A program made the position numbers and the translations under genes. Under the pieces are notes generated by a model that saw only the letters and a program-made list of their open reading frames with translations, made no database searches and had not been told where the DNA came from. From NCBI GenBank assembly GCA_036346205.1, contig JARFJB010000762.1, positions 124,001-188,000 on the forward strand: a stretch of DNA of 64,000 nt, given 5' to 3'. This document shows, piece after piece, positions 1-12,436 of the stretch; the stretch's first letter is position 1, and each line of letters opens with the position of its first letter. The stretch comes from Vesta saturnalis (taxonomy: Eukaryota > Arthropoda > Insecta > Coleoptera > Lampyridae).

Positions 1-3000
1 ACATCTTTCCGCACTTTGAGTCATATTCGGTCATTGCGCAGGGTTACTTTGACCGTCCTTCATTCATTGCTTGAACTACGTGTTTAAGTAGAAGCCATTT
101 TCGCTTTGTTTAATTTTTTATTTAGAGTGCCACAATTATATGGTGAGTTATTAAATTTATCATACTAAATTTGAGGCATTTACGTTTCAGGCAACTCAAT
201 TTTATTTATATTCTTACCACTTATTTTTACTGTGGGTTTAATTTTATTTTAACGTTAACTTTGCAAGATGATGCAATAGCGTTTGCTTATACGAAGTAGG
301 AATACAAAATGTAAAAGAAATTACTTCAAGTATTTCATATTGTTAATTAATTCTCATTATAGTTTAAGACAATTAATTAAGAATCACTAACATTAGTTTT
401 TAAGAAATCCTCCTTATAATCCAAAATAAGTATCGTAATAAAACTCATTGTTGTCATTATTTTTTACTTGTTATTTTCATGAGTTTTTGTGACTTTTCTA
501 TTTTTAAGGTTTATTTGTTCCTTAAAAACAAATTGGCGTCCGAGATTACATTATATATTTTCAGGTTTGAAGCAACACCTTTTTGTTTGTAAAGCGAAAA
601 CATCTAAGCAATTCAATTTTTGTTAATAAGCAAATCAAATATTATTGAACCTGGACCTATTAATCTACCGATGAGCAAGTGGCATAACATTTTCTAGTTA
701 TACATTATTTTCCATAGCTAATTATAGCTCTGGGCTAGAAGTATTTAATCATAAGTTGGTGAATTATTTATACGACCCTGTTTAAGGTTACATAGTACCA
801 CACTTACCTTTTTCTAGTGCTTCAGCTAAATAAAATAAAGAAAGCAGAATTTGATTGAATCAAAAATACAGTATAATGAAACGACGCTTTTTATGCACAG
901 TGTAGCATCCAGCGTTGAACCTAGTAACAAAATACATAACCCAAAATAAATGCAAACTAGAAGAATGAAACCGTAGTCATAGGAAGAGCTCTCCTTATAA
1001 CGGCCGTCTCGGTTTTAAATCAACCGAATCATAACCTGACATATATAAATAACCAACAATATCAGCCAGATGTCTAGCATTGCATAAAAAGGTTTAAATC
1101 TGAAAATAATTAATAAGAAATGCACAAAAATAAAAGAAAGGAAAATTTGCAAGCAACGCACATAAAAATGATAGTCTGCTACTATTGTTAACCACAAAAC
1201 TACAAGCATAAATTAGAATTTGCTTTAATGTTCACAAATGCTACAGCTTTACCCAGCAAACAAAAAAAAAGTAAGAAAATTCCAGCTGAAGGCTGAAATA
1301 TTCACATTCATGAATTACTAATAGCTCCCCTATTTATGATAACGTTTGTTAGAACGTAACAATTGAAGTTTAGATATTAATACATAGCAAACGAAACAAT
1401 ACAAAACGTAAATTCAACAATTTAATTTTTAACAGTATTTACTCATAATCACCCAGTATAAAGCGTTTTAATTTACACACACATCAGTCTTTGGTTAGAA
1501 GGCGGATCTCCCTATATAATTGACTTATCTTAAATACAGGAGCAACTTCACAGTGATCAGATGTAACTCACTACAGCTGTTTCTAATACAATTAACATTC
1601 CCAAATTTTAATTAGTAAAGTGTTCTCAGTAAAGTACTGAAGAAACCAAAGTAATACAAGAAAAGTGAACACTTCAGTAAGTACGAATGAGAGTAAATCT
1701 TAATTAAATCTTAAGTAAACATCGCTAGATATAACCCCACAGCAATGTCTAATTGCCAGGTATGGGGAACACGCTAATAAGAAATCGTGTTATGTTTACA
1801 GCTGTAATTCGTTTAATAACGAACCACAAGTTGCACTTAAAGCAATTATCTATCGATCAGGAGTACCGATATGGTGTAATTAAACATTTAAGAGGCTCAT
1901 TAATCAATCGATGGTATACAGGTGAAAGGAGTAGTTCATATACCTTTGGGACAATCCGTTACAGCATTGATTGAACTAAAGAGCGACGAAAGGACCACAA
2001 TCACAATCAGGAAAGAAATTTAACTCACCTCTTGATCCAATGAAAACGGTTGTTAAGAAATTTTTAAAATCCGTCGAAACGAGCACTACAAATATGCAGT
2101 ATCAAATTTAAATATGGAAAAGAATGTAAAACCAGTATCCACTGTATAGATTTTCATGAAATCTTAATTTTATAGACGTTACAGAATAATCTTTCCGTCT
2201 CCGTCTTCGTCTCCGTCTCCGTTTTAAAATTTCTTACAGCGCAAAAATTTTCATTTTTCTTAAAATGGCGTTCGTTACTCACACCGGAAACTAGAAAAGA
2301 AGAAGTGACATATTTCTTTTTAACAAATAACAAAATTCGGCCTTATCACGAATTAAATTTATTAGAAATTGAACGCAAATAGATGCGCTGTTGCCACGTT
2401 GTCTAAGAAAAATTGAAAATAGATACTCCTATTGTTCCCAAATTGGAGTTTAAAATGGTGTGCCTAACAATAGGCATAAGAATCTCACAAATCGTGCTAA
2501 GAAAATACCGTTTCTCAAATTCCACGTTACAATATATGCGTCTTTCATGGATTATACATCTCTAATACTTTTTGCAATTTTTAGTATTAAATTGTATTTA
2601 AACGTTTGCAAGTATGAATCACTGTGGTTTAAATCTGAAATTTTTACTTAATGAACAAATCGTAAACCAATGTTGTAATAAAGAGTCACTGCACATCAAG
2701 ACTGATATTGTATACTCAATCACTCTAATGAATGCAATTAAATTTTGTAATCGATCTGACTTGAAATAAATAATTTTCAGATCAATCATATAACCAAAAT
2801 CTCAAAAACTGTATTATCCTTAAGCTGTGCAATCTTTTATGCAACTTCACACGCAATAGAAAACAATGAGATCTAATAATGTAATATTGGTTCTCTTTGA
2901 AGGTGTAGATTGAACCATCACTTTAATAAAATCTCACAATGACGCTATTGGGAAGGTCCATCACAAAAGAACAAGTTAACAATGCGTATACTATTAACCA

Positions 3001-4990
3001 AATCCTTCATTTAAGTACTTCGCTTCCGTGAAGCAACACATACAAAAAAAATTTCTTATAGATTACTGTTTCTAATAAATCTTATAATCCAAGCTTATAA
3101 TAACAGGTAATGGAGTTTGATTATCGTTAATTCCTAAGTGAAATTTGACATCTCTCGAGATAATCAAACGCCCACCATTCAAATATCTAAAATTATTCTT
3201 ACAGATAAATATTTTGTAATCCCTTATTCGGTGTAATGTCCTATCCCATGGGATTGATTCTCTTTAATTAATCATAAGTATGTACACTCATCACTAATAA
3301 CACGTTTTCACGAGGTTTTAACACCGGCTGTCGCACCATAAGCGCTGACTCAAATATCCGCTTTCATTCACACCCTTTTAACGCGAGTAAAAGTTGGGCA
3401 ATTTGATTTACTAAATGCCAACTTATATGCTTGTTACCGAACATGTTAATTAAATTTTATGACTAAATTCTTAATTGTCTCAAAACTGCCAATTAAGTAC
3501 TGTTAATAAACGCACATATGTTTACCACAATATTATTAATGTTCAATACTATCAACTTTAATTTACAATGCACTTTTAGTTATATAAGGGGTCATTTTAA
3601 ACGTTTCTTTTCTGTCGCGCGGGTTTTATACTTAATACTTTCCCAATTCAATTATTACTGTTTATGACAAATCTGTTAAAACAGTGTACTTAAATTTTGG
3701 AAAAGTTTAATAAAAATTTCTAACCCACATTAACCATTTTACATGTCAATGATTTAAATACTTCATTCCCAAAAAGAGTTATTGAAGTACAACGAATATA
3801 TATTGTGGCACTAGTTATTTGCTAATAATTTAGTACAGGTCGTTACAATATACGCTCGTGCGACTGCTCTTCAGTAAATTTCCACACCATTTGTTCTTAA
3901 GCATACCTGAAGTGTTTCATCGTGATCTACTAAATCGTTTATACAAGCAAAAAAGTACATACATAATCTGTTTTCTACACTTTATTATATCAACATATCA
4001 TAAATTCATACGCCATCCATTTACAGAAATTTTAAACTTCCTTAAGATATAGTATCCAAACACAGTAATATTCATTGTCATCTCAATAGAGCTGTTACTG
4101 AAACATTTTTCATTAACATTTTATACTTCCAACTCATAAATATTTATACTGCATTTTAATATGTTTTTACATAGTACACAACGCTTTAAGTACTAACAGT
4201 TCCAGTGACGTAACATTAACATCAACTTAAATTGTGTGTAGACAGAAAAAATTTCTCGTGCTCACGTTTATACTTTATCAAAAATACGTCCTATGCACAG
4301 CACAACACTGTATATACCCAGTGCGTCAAAACAATCTCACCGCACATCAGCTTAAAATTCTCAAGAAGTACACAATGCTTAAAATGTTTGTCTTGGCCAC
4401 TAACTTATTTACGTCATTACTGTAATATTGTCACATGTACTGAATGTCTCTACTTTTTAACCTAGTTCCAAGCACGACTGTAGCCTAGCACCCTCTAAAT
4501 ATTATCTGGTACACTCAGTACAGAAGTACTAGTTCAAAAAAGCAATTCTGTTGCGTATTGTAACGTGCCCTACAACACTGGAAGTGCAAAATTGCCTACT
4601 GGTTCCAATATTGCTTTGAGCAGGGAACGGCAACTGGCCACTGTCTGCGCGCACGTGAACAGTAAATGAAGGACGCGGACGAAAAGTGAGGAATTGTGCG
4701 ACCAAAAATAACAAAAAAAAAACTAAATCGTTGTTTTCATCCATAACCGATTACTTCGTACCAAAACGGCCAAAAACAAATCAAGTAGAATGTAAAGAAT
4801 GGGGCCTCATCTTTTGGCATTTACCTAGTGAATCCAATCAGTAGAATTTAGTTATTAAAAACGCGCGTAAATTTAACAAAAAAAAATGTAAATATCTTAG
4901 TTTCTGTTGGAACAAGAAACGCTCTAAAATTCGATTTGCAGGAAGAAACTAAAAAAAATCGGAAGAGGTACCCGAATTCCTTTTGCTCAA
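1..4990. other. AT-rich intergenic DNA without recognisable genes
   Basis: I see no protein family, RNA gene or element end in this stretch. The open frames are all under about 80 codons and look like chance frames in AT-rich DNA. A short cluster of the hexamer CCGTCT lies at about 2191-2225. The block at about 4540-4700 is richer in G+C than its surroundings but carries no recognisable motif. Confidence 0.6.
2191..2225. repeat. short hexamer repeat, CCGTCT type
   Basis: About five imperfect copies of CCGTCT (one reading CGTCTT) lie in a row. It is a small simple-sequence cluster with no visible function. Confidence 0.7.
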
Positions 4991-4999
4991 CAGATCAAC

Positions 5000-6176
5000 A
5001 TTTTCCCAATTGACTGATTTTGAACGTGGCCGTATTATTGGTATGAGAGAGGCCGGACTTTCGCTAAGAGAAATTGCTCGTTGTGTAAACCAAAATGTTA
5101 CAGCGGTCTAAATGGTCCGAGGAAAGGGTGCAACAACGTCGCCCTGAATCTGGACGTCCTCGCAGGACTACAGAACGTCGCGTAAGACTGTTGGCCACAA
5201 GAGACAGATTTTCAACAACTCGATCGATTGCAAATGATTGAATGAGAGGTGTAGGACCCATAATGTCAATATCATTTGTTTATCGCCGGATAAGGTCTTA
5301 TGGGCTGCGTTCATATCGTTCATTTTATGTCTTCCTCTTACACCACTTCACCGTCTATGCTGGCTAGAATGGAGCAACGAAAGAGCGAATTGGGCGCAAG
5401 AATGGCATCGAATTGTGTTTAGTGACGAGTCCCGATTTTGCTTGTGGGCTCGCGATGGTCGTAGGAGGGTGATACGGATCCGTGGAGAACGTAAAAATCC
5501 AACAATTTTTGTGGAACGCAACACAGTCCTCACACAAGGAGTGATGATATCGGGTGCAATATGTTACGGTAGCAGATCACCCTTGGTCTTCATTGATCAA
5601 CTTAAACGCCGCTGGTTATATTGCCAATGTGCTAAAACCCATTGCGCTTCCATATCTTCAGGGCTGGAAAATCCCATTTTCCAACAGGATAATGCGCGCC
5701 CTCATACGGCAAGGGCTACAACACGTTTTTGGAAGAAGCTAACATTGTCGTCTCCCATGGCCTGCTCGGTCGCCTGATTTGTCGCCCATTGAACATGTAT
5801 GGGATGATAAAATACTTATCTTTTTTGGGGTTTTTTAATGGTGTATTTTTAATTATACAGATATTACTACTGACGAAGATAACTGTAAGTGTTATCGAAA
5901 CGTTTAGATTGTATAATTTAAAATATACCATTAAAACAAAAAGATAAATATTTATGTTGATAATGGTGAAAGTTTACATTTTCATATGTATGGGATGAGG
6001 TCGGTAGACAACTGGCTAATTTACCACGCCCTCCAGATAACTTACACGATTTCCGGCTACGGATTCAAGAAGCTTGGGTTGACATACTACAGACAGCTAT
6101 AGATCACTTGATTGATAGCATGCCACGCCGTCTAAATGAGTGCATTACAAATCGCGGTGGAACAATCCATTATTGA
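5000..6176 (+). pseudogene. Tc1-family transposase pseudogene (copy 1)
   Basis: A DD34E-type cut-and-paste transposase would bind the element ends and move it to TA sites. The N-terminal helix-turn-helix reads LTDFERGRIIGMREAGLSLR. The first catalytic Asp lies in VFSDESRFCLWARDG near 5417-5455, the second in the degraded QQDNARPHTAR near 5685, and the end reads MPRRLNECITNRGG before a stop at 6174-6176. Stops and frameshifts occur at about 5108, 5238 and 5570-5600, so it is dead. A 178-bp insertion with a 13-bp target duplication splits the C-terminal third (5808-5985). The 3' end, about 6285-6308, looks like a Tc1 terminal repeat and abuts an LTR. No matching 5' terminal repeat is visible. 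Confidence 0.88.
5808..5985 (+). mobile_element. short Penelope-type insertion A
   Basis: The insert sits inside the Tc1 frame between two copies of ATGTATGGGATGA (5795-5807 and 5986-5998), a 13-bp target-site duplication. Its core, CTGACGAAGATAACTG followed by TATCGAAACGTTTAG, resembles the end of Penelope-like elements, where a short GAAGA..CGAAACG motif follows the ORF. The ends are inverted relative to the core: the start reads AAATACTTATC..TTTTTTAATGG, and the complement of that block reappears before 5960. It has no coding capacity. Assignment to Penelope rests on the motif and on shared sequence with 44100-44215, so it is an inference. Confidence 0.65.
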
Positions 6177-6307
6177 AAAAACATTTTTAGTTTTCGTTCT
6201 TTTGTTTGCAAATTTTAATTGTTTGTTTTAATGAAAGACATCGTTGACGAAATTTTCAATAAAATCGTTCAATAAATTCTAGGTGTTGCAATTTTTATGG
6301 AAGTCAG

Positions 6308-6639
6308 TATATATAGATTTACTAAATAGGATCATTATACATTGAAAAACTTTGTTTATACAAACATTTCTAAGAAACCATTAGAGTTACTAATAAGATC
6401 ATTATACATTGCACAGCTTTAGTCATATTCTAAGTATAAAAGGAAACCTCAAGAATATAAGAAATAGTTAAGCCAATAGTATGTAGTTAACAGTCATACG
6501 TTAGGTACTAGTTTAAGTTAGTAAATAAGGCTACTTGTTGCTATAAAGTAATTACTTTGATTCGATATAAGTATTAGTATGAGTGATGTTGAAATAAAGA
6601 GTTTTTAAAAACAACGTATTTCAACAAAGAAACTTAATT
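6308..6639 (+). repeat. 5' LTR of errantivirus-type Gypsy remnant
   Basis: This block matches 11507-11897 over most of its length. Shared stretches include TATATAGATTTACTAA, GATCATTATACATTG, ACAGTCATACGTTAG and AACAACGTATTTCAAC, and both end in ACTTAATT. It is about 60 bp shorter than the 3' LTR because an internal segment is missing. An ending in AATT is usual for errantivirus LTRs. The start is uncertain by about 10 bp because it abuts the Tc1 end. Confidence 0.85.
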
Positions 6640-6650
6640 GGCAGTCGGTG
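6639..6650 (+). promoter_or_regulatory. probable tRNA primer-binding site
   Basis: TGGCAGTCGGTG lies exactly at the 3' edge of the 5' LTR. It resembles the serine-tRNA-type site TGGCGCAGTCGG used by several insect errantiviruses, with two bases missing. The position is seen in the sequence; the tRNA identity is inferred. Confidence 0.5.
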
Positions 6651-6980
6651 TAATAGAAGAAGGCACTATTGAAGCATTTTAGCAGTTCGTAACCGTTGGT
6701 GCTAACCATTTATCTTCTATTCACAATTGAATCTACAAAATTCACGAGAAGAGATTGAGTAGAATTAAAACCAAAGCTGTTGCTGTCTGAATCGTTCTCA
6801 AAAACAAAACGAGGAACCAGGAAAGTCCTCTGAAGACTACTATCAAAGTAAGTGTTGAGTTCTTTCTATTTTCGGCATCCTTTTTAAGAATTGTGAATTT
6901 TAAATATGAATTTTTATTCAAAACGTTTTAACTATATGTCAAAGTGTAATAATTCTAAGGTAAATAACATAGAATACTTG

Positions 6981-7168
6981 AAAATGTAAACTTTCACCAT
7001 TAACACTATAATTAAAAATTTTTAATTTTTCAAATTTGACAAAATTGTTTACTACATCTTTAACAATTTTTAACAAACATTACTACTGAAGACAACTGTA
7101 AGTGTTATCGAAACGTTTAGATTGTATAATTTAAATACCATTAAAAAACCCCAAAAAGATAAGTATTT
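6981..7168 (-). mobile_element. short Penelope-type insertion B
   Basis: The insert lies in the errantivirus leader between two copies of TAACATAGAATACTTG (6965-6980 and 7169-7184), a 16-bp target duplication. One end reads AAAATGTAAACTTTCACC and the other TTAAAAAACCCC..GATAAGTATTT. Both ends recur in insertion A and at 44100-44215, in other orders. The core carries GAAGACAACTGTAAGTG and ATCGAAACGTTTAG. It has no ORF. It is younger than the errantivirus that it interrupts. Confidence 0.65.
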
Positions 7169-7184
7169 TAACATAGAATACTTG

Positions 7185-8760
7185 TCAATATTATTACAAA
7201 ATATGTGTTTAGCCAGTAATACTTCCGTAAATAACATTCCTACAATTACAGCTGGAAATGCTATTGCAGACTTTTTGTCAATATTTACAGGATAATGTAG
7301 TCAGTTAAACTTTTATTAATAGATGTGATAAATTTCTTAATAATTACGGTATAACCGCAGATAATAATTTAAACTATTTTACTTTTAAGTTTTGATGTAA
7401 TGTGTCGCCCAGATTTAAACACCTGGCCTTTGATACGCATAGCTTTAATACAACACTACGGTGATCGTGTCGACAGACAAACCTTAACTCGCAATTTTAT
7501 ATATGCAAAAGAATAGAAACGAAAATATTTTAGATTTTTTAAATAGAGTTAGACAAATGAAATCACATTTAGAAGTTAAAATTATTTCAGAAACTAATAC
7601 TTCAAATGACCGTAAAGCATTGTTGATGGAACAAAATGAAGGAACCGCCCTTGACGTTCTACTTGCAAACGTAGATGATAAATTAAGATAATTGTTAGAT
7701 ATAAGTAAAATCACATAACTAACTGAAGCTAGTGACGTAGTTGCACGATATTTTTATAACGAACTGCGTATAAACAATATACGACATGAAACCAGGCAAA
7801 ACTTTAATCAACCACAGAAACAGACAATTAAACAAACCGAGACACGTAAATATCTTATACAATACCAACAACCACCTAACCAACTAATTTCAATTATAAT
7901 AAACCCAATTTTCCCAGCCAACCTATAAACATTCAACCATAAAAAGTCAATCAACATTTCCCTACGAACTCTCAAGTTTTCGGAAACAGAACTAACGTTT
8001 TTGTCCCTAATAAATTCTTCAGACCAGAAAACAAACCGAAACCAAAGTCAACTACTTCACGAATACGTACAGAACACAAAAATCCAACTAACTTCCAGGC
8101 AAGAAATAAATTCATTTCAGAAGAGTTATACTCACTGAAACGAATGATCAACCATTCATATTTCGAAAGTGACCAAACTGCAACACAATTACAAACACAA
8201 AATCAACATGAAAATACGTACCAAACCAATTATTTTGTGACAATGACAATAACTTTGACAACTACAATTTTCTCGATATGAAGCCTCCAACGGAGGAGCC
8301 CTACAAAATAAAACACTTCAACCAAAAATTAAGTACCCTATAATACAGAAGCGACTTCGATACACAAAAATCGAAATACCTCCGACATCTTCAATTCTAA
8401 AACGAATCAATACAAAACTCCGTGCCAATTGATTACAATACCGAAACTCACGTGCAATGGTACCGTCATAATACCCGCTAGCCTCTTAGAAATAAAAAAG
8501 GATCTACCATTCTAGAATTCATAAATAACTCAACGCTCAAATCATCGAGATTACTAACGACCTCTCACAATTACATGCAACCTTTCGACCAACAGCAGTA
8601 CGAATGTTACCGTAGAACAATTTACCCATCATTACCACAATGAAAATACAGAAATCTTACTCGAACAATTACGTACAGACCACCTGAATCACGAAGAAAA
8701 AGTACCACCGATGAACTACCTGTACACATAAATCATATAGATACTCCTACGTACACAAAG
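7185..8760 (+). pseudogene. errantivirus gag and 5' pol remnant
   Basis: The longest open piece, 7503-7691, encodes a gag-like segment with the motif FLNRVRQMKSHLE, of the type that precedes the nucleocapsid in Gypsy elements. Downstream are glutamine- and asparagine-rich fragments, then a degraded stretch leading into pol around 8700. No intact protease motif could be found. Stops and frameshifts occur throughout. The assignment rests on position between the LTR and the RT and on the gag-like block. Confidence 0.6.
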
Positions 8761-8779
8761 AAGAAGTAGGAAACAAATA

Positions 8780-9930
8780 GAAAAAATGTTACAAGAAGGA
8801 ATAATCAATCCCTTCGAGCTCACCAATATGGATTGCACCCAAGAAGATAGACGCCAGTGCAAAACTAAAATGGAGAATTGTCATAGATTACAGGAAAATT
8901 AACGAAAAAACCATTGATGACCGTTACCTTCTTCCGAACATTACTGACATTTTAGACAAACTTGGACGTTGCCAATATTTCACAACACTAGATTTAGCAT
9001 CAGGATTTCACCAAATTGAAATGCATCAAACTCAAACGCCTTCAACGTAGAAGGAGGACATTACGAATACATACGAATGCCATTTGGACTAAAAAACGCA
9101 ACCTTTCAAAGAATTATGGACGATGTGCTCAAAGACTTGAGGAACAAAATTTGCCTAGTATGTATGGATGACATTATAAAATTTTCTACATCATTACAAG
9201 AACACATAAATAATTCAAAACTAGTATTCAAAAATAAGTCGGACTAAAAATACAGTTAGACAAATCCGAATTTATCCGAAAATGAATAGAATTTTTAGGC
9301 CATTTAATAACCCCGAAGGTATAAAACCAAACCAAAAAGATAATTGCTATCCAAAATTTCCCATTCCAAAATCATTTTTGGGATTAGTAGGATATTATAG
9401 AAAATTTATCAAAGATTTTGAAAAATTAACAAAGTCCTTAACTTTATGTCTAAAAAAGGATCACTAATAAAACATACACGAATTTAGAAATAGTTTCGAA
9501 ACATGTAAGAGAATTTTAATGAACGATCCGATTTTACAATACCCTTATTTTACCAAACGCTTTAACGTAGAACAGACGCCTGTAATTTTGCCATTGTAGC
9601 CGTACGCTCACAAGGAGCAATCTGTAAAGACCTAATTGCATATGCCTCTAGAATCCTAAACCCTTCAGAATCACACTACAGCACAATAGAAAAAGAGTTA
9701 CTTGCAATCGTGTGGGCCGTAAACTACGCCGACGATATCTTTATGGAACAAAATTCAATATAATAACCGATCACAAACCATTACAATGGATATTTTCCTC
9801 AAAGGACCGAACTCTAAATTTATCAGATGGAGATTAAAACTCGAAGAATACGACTACAATATTATATACAATCACTTACGAAAACTAAAACCACGTTTCT
9901 TTGCAGATTCAACACAAGACATGAAGACCC
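8780..9930 (+). pseudogene. pol: errantivirus pol remnant: RT and RNase H
   Basis: Reverse transcriptase and RNase H copy the genomic RNA in Gypsy elements. The RT core begins near 8875, and the block YFTTLDLASGFHQIEMH lies near 8979. MPFGLKNATFQ and the YXDD-box position (read as VCMDDII) follow near 9080-9180. The thumb block FLGLVGYYRKFIKDFEK is at about 9379. RNase H blocks such as YASRILNPSESHYSTIEKE are at about 9640-9700. Frameshifts and stops separate these blocks. Only about 300 bp separate the RNase H end from env-like sequence, so the integrase domain (usually about 1 kb) is missing or unrecognisable. Confidence 0.9.
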
Positions 9931-10214
9931 TAATTATCATCACGATATCTTTCCTATTGACGGAATCCAACCCACTAACTATCAAGACAATACAAAACCC
10001 AATACTACCGGTCCAGCTAGGACAAACAAAAATAATTACCTCTAAACACACATTTCTGTATTACACCAACCTTATCCGACCTCTCAAATATCCTCAAAAA
10101 TATTAACCCAGCTAGCATCCTTCTAAGACGTACTAAAACACCAAAATAACTGTTCTTTGATAATAATCACTAAGACAAACCATGCTATATTCCTAAGCGA
10201 CATCATACTAACAA

Positions 10215-11420
10215 AATTACATTCTTTCACAAGACCGACGAGACAAAACGCGCATTAATAGATGGAATCGGAAGACTATCTAAATGGCTTTTCGAACATT
10301 AGACGTAGATGACGAAAAACGCGTCAATAACTACTTAGAAATACTTAACAGAAACGGCGTTAAACTATTTTCCACATTGTCAAAACAAGAAACGGTATTA
10401 CGCGAAATGACGCGAACATATAAAGAAAATTTTGTCACTTTAATAGATAACCAAATTACATTACAAGACAACAAATTGAAAAATAGCATAAACGAATTAA
10501 TACATTTTGAACTGACCACTGACCGATTCTGTCGATAATTTAGTAATACAATTACAAGTAATCCGAAATCTCGTTAATAATATGGACATCGCACTATCTT
10601 TCTCAAAGCTTCACATATTACATAGCTCAATACTAGACCCAAAGAAGTTAGTATTACTAATTTTTAAATTAAATGAAACTTATAAAAATAGACAAGTACC
10701 TTTGTTACGAAACCTCATGAACTATTATAATTTATTCTCGACCCAAGTATAAAAACAATCTCGTAATATTTAAAATTCATGTACCCACTGTCACCGAACC
10801 TTACAACTACTTCCAAATGTTCCTATTGATAACCTAATAATTATTCCTGAACAACCCTTTTTACTACTCAACACTGAAAACCACTGGACTTCAAATGAAA
10901 CATTCCAGAAATAGAAGATTTTTATTATTGTCAATCTCAGTTACACAAGAATCAAGCATGTTTAACCAACATCTATGGAATTGCAAAAACAATGGTTAAG
11001 AGACCAAAATTTATTTAACAGAAACCACAGTACAATAAATTAACGCACAATAAGTGCTAATAATCCCAATTCAACCAATCACATACAAGCTACCTGCTAA
11101 GCAAACGGACTATACGAAATTCGCCAACCCTCAATTATTGCATTAGAAGATTGCTGATTAGAAATCAACGGAATAATATACCAACCGAAAATACCTTTCA
11201 CGATGACTTAGTTTTTGAACTACCCAAATTCAACGTTACCTTCGACGAAAAGTAGTTAAGTTGAAAAATTTAAATAACGCTAATATAAAACATATTGAAA
11301 ACAATTTACAAATTCCAAATTTAAGCGTACCTGGTAATAAATATACCTGGACGAATACAATATTATTATTATCATTATGTTAATTCTTAGCTCAGTTACT
11401 ATTTAGATTAAGGTCATAAG
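10215..11420 (+). pseudogene. env: errantivirus env (F-like) remnant
   Basis: The open piece 10284-10538 resembles the region just after the furin cleavage site of the baculovirus-F-like envelope protein of insect errantiviruses. It has a short Gly/Ile/Leu-rich stretch followed by a Glu/Lys/Asn-rich heptad-like helix. A hydrophobic Ile/Leu-rich run near 11355-11400 could be the former membrane anchor. Many stops lie between. In an intact relative this protein is a membrane fusion glycoprotein; this copy cannot encode it. Confidence 0.65.
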
Positions 11421-11500
11421 ACCAAAAAAAATAAATATGAAATTAAAGAAAAATCTCTGACAGACTCAAAACAGAGACCCCTATTTTCCGAGCTTGGCAA

Positions 11501-11507
11501 GGAAGGA
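11501..11507 (+). promoter_or_regulatory. polypurine tract before the 3' LTR
   Basis: AAGGAAGGA directly precedes the 3' LTR start, as expected for the plus-strand primer of an LTR element. It is short, and the exact edge is uncertain by a few bases. Confidence 0.5.
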
Positions 11508-11897
11508 ATTATATAGATTTACTAAGTATGATCATTTTCATTATACATTAATAGCTTTGTTTATACAAACATTTCTAAGAAAACATTAGATTTACTAATA
11601 AGATCATTATACATTGAACAGCTTTGTTTATACAAACATTACAGGAAATCATTTAATAAATAAGAGCATTTACATACATGAATAGACTTTATTCATATTT
11701 CTAAGTATAAAAGGGAAACCTCAAGAAACAGTTAATAGTCAATAGTATGTAGTTAACAGTCATACGTTAGCTCTAGTTTAAGATAAGTCTACTTGTTGCT
11801 ATCAAAGTAATTACTTTGATGCAATATAATTATTAGTGTTAGTGATGTTGGAATAAAGAGTTTTAAAAACAACGTATTTCAACCAAGAAACTTAATT
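11507..11897 (+). repeat. 3' LTR of errantivirus-type Gypsy remnant
   Basis: This is the partner of 6308-6639. It includes an extra internal segment of about 60 bp around 11630-11690. The repeated GATCATTATACATTG and TTTATACAAACATT blocks show an internal duplication in the LTR. No clear short target duplication flanks the pair, possibly because both sides have mutated. Confidence 0.85.
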
Positions 11898-12111
11898 CGC
11901 CTAATTGTACACATCTAAATGTAATGTAAAACAGAAATTGAGAACTCCACAAGCACAACAATACTGCGGTCTGGTCATAATGGAAATAAACTTGGTTTTC
12001 ATAAATTTAATTGAGGTAAAGTTAGAACCTACGTTTTTTTGTAGAGTATTCATCCGACAAAGAAGTTATTTAAAATTATTATTAATTTTATTAAATACAT
12101 AAATAAAAGTT

Positions 12112-12185
12112 TACCTCGAGTAGGATTTGAACCTACGACCTGTACTTTGCTAGAGTACCGCGCTAAACAAGAGCACCATCGTCGT
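12112..12185 (-). ncRNA. degraded tRNA-like head of repeat unit
   Basis: The anticodon and T-arm half is identical to the copy at 12437-12510, including CTAGCAA and GTAGGTTCAAATCCTAC. The acceptor and D-arm half is mutated (GGTGCTCTTGTTTAGCGC), so a cloverleaf no longer closes. Confidence 0.6.
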
Positions 12186-12436
12186 GAATGCCCCAATAGA
12201 TGTAAATATTGTCTTTATGTATGTAGAACTGATGTAAATTCTAAATATAATGAGATTATAATCAAATCACTTATATTAATGGAATGTGAGCCTGTAATAT
12301 CGCAAGGATTCACACGTACCAAAGCAACTTGACTAATGTTAAATTATTGTAAGTTTTGTTATAAACGAATAAGTTCAAAGGTAAATATGTAATTAAAAAT
12401 TATGAATAATTTTATTAAATACATAAATAAAAATGT

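Noticed and set aside
6308..11897. Functional endogenous retrovirus
   Set aside because: Every coding domain has stops and frameshifts, integrase is not recognisable, and the two LTRs have diverged.
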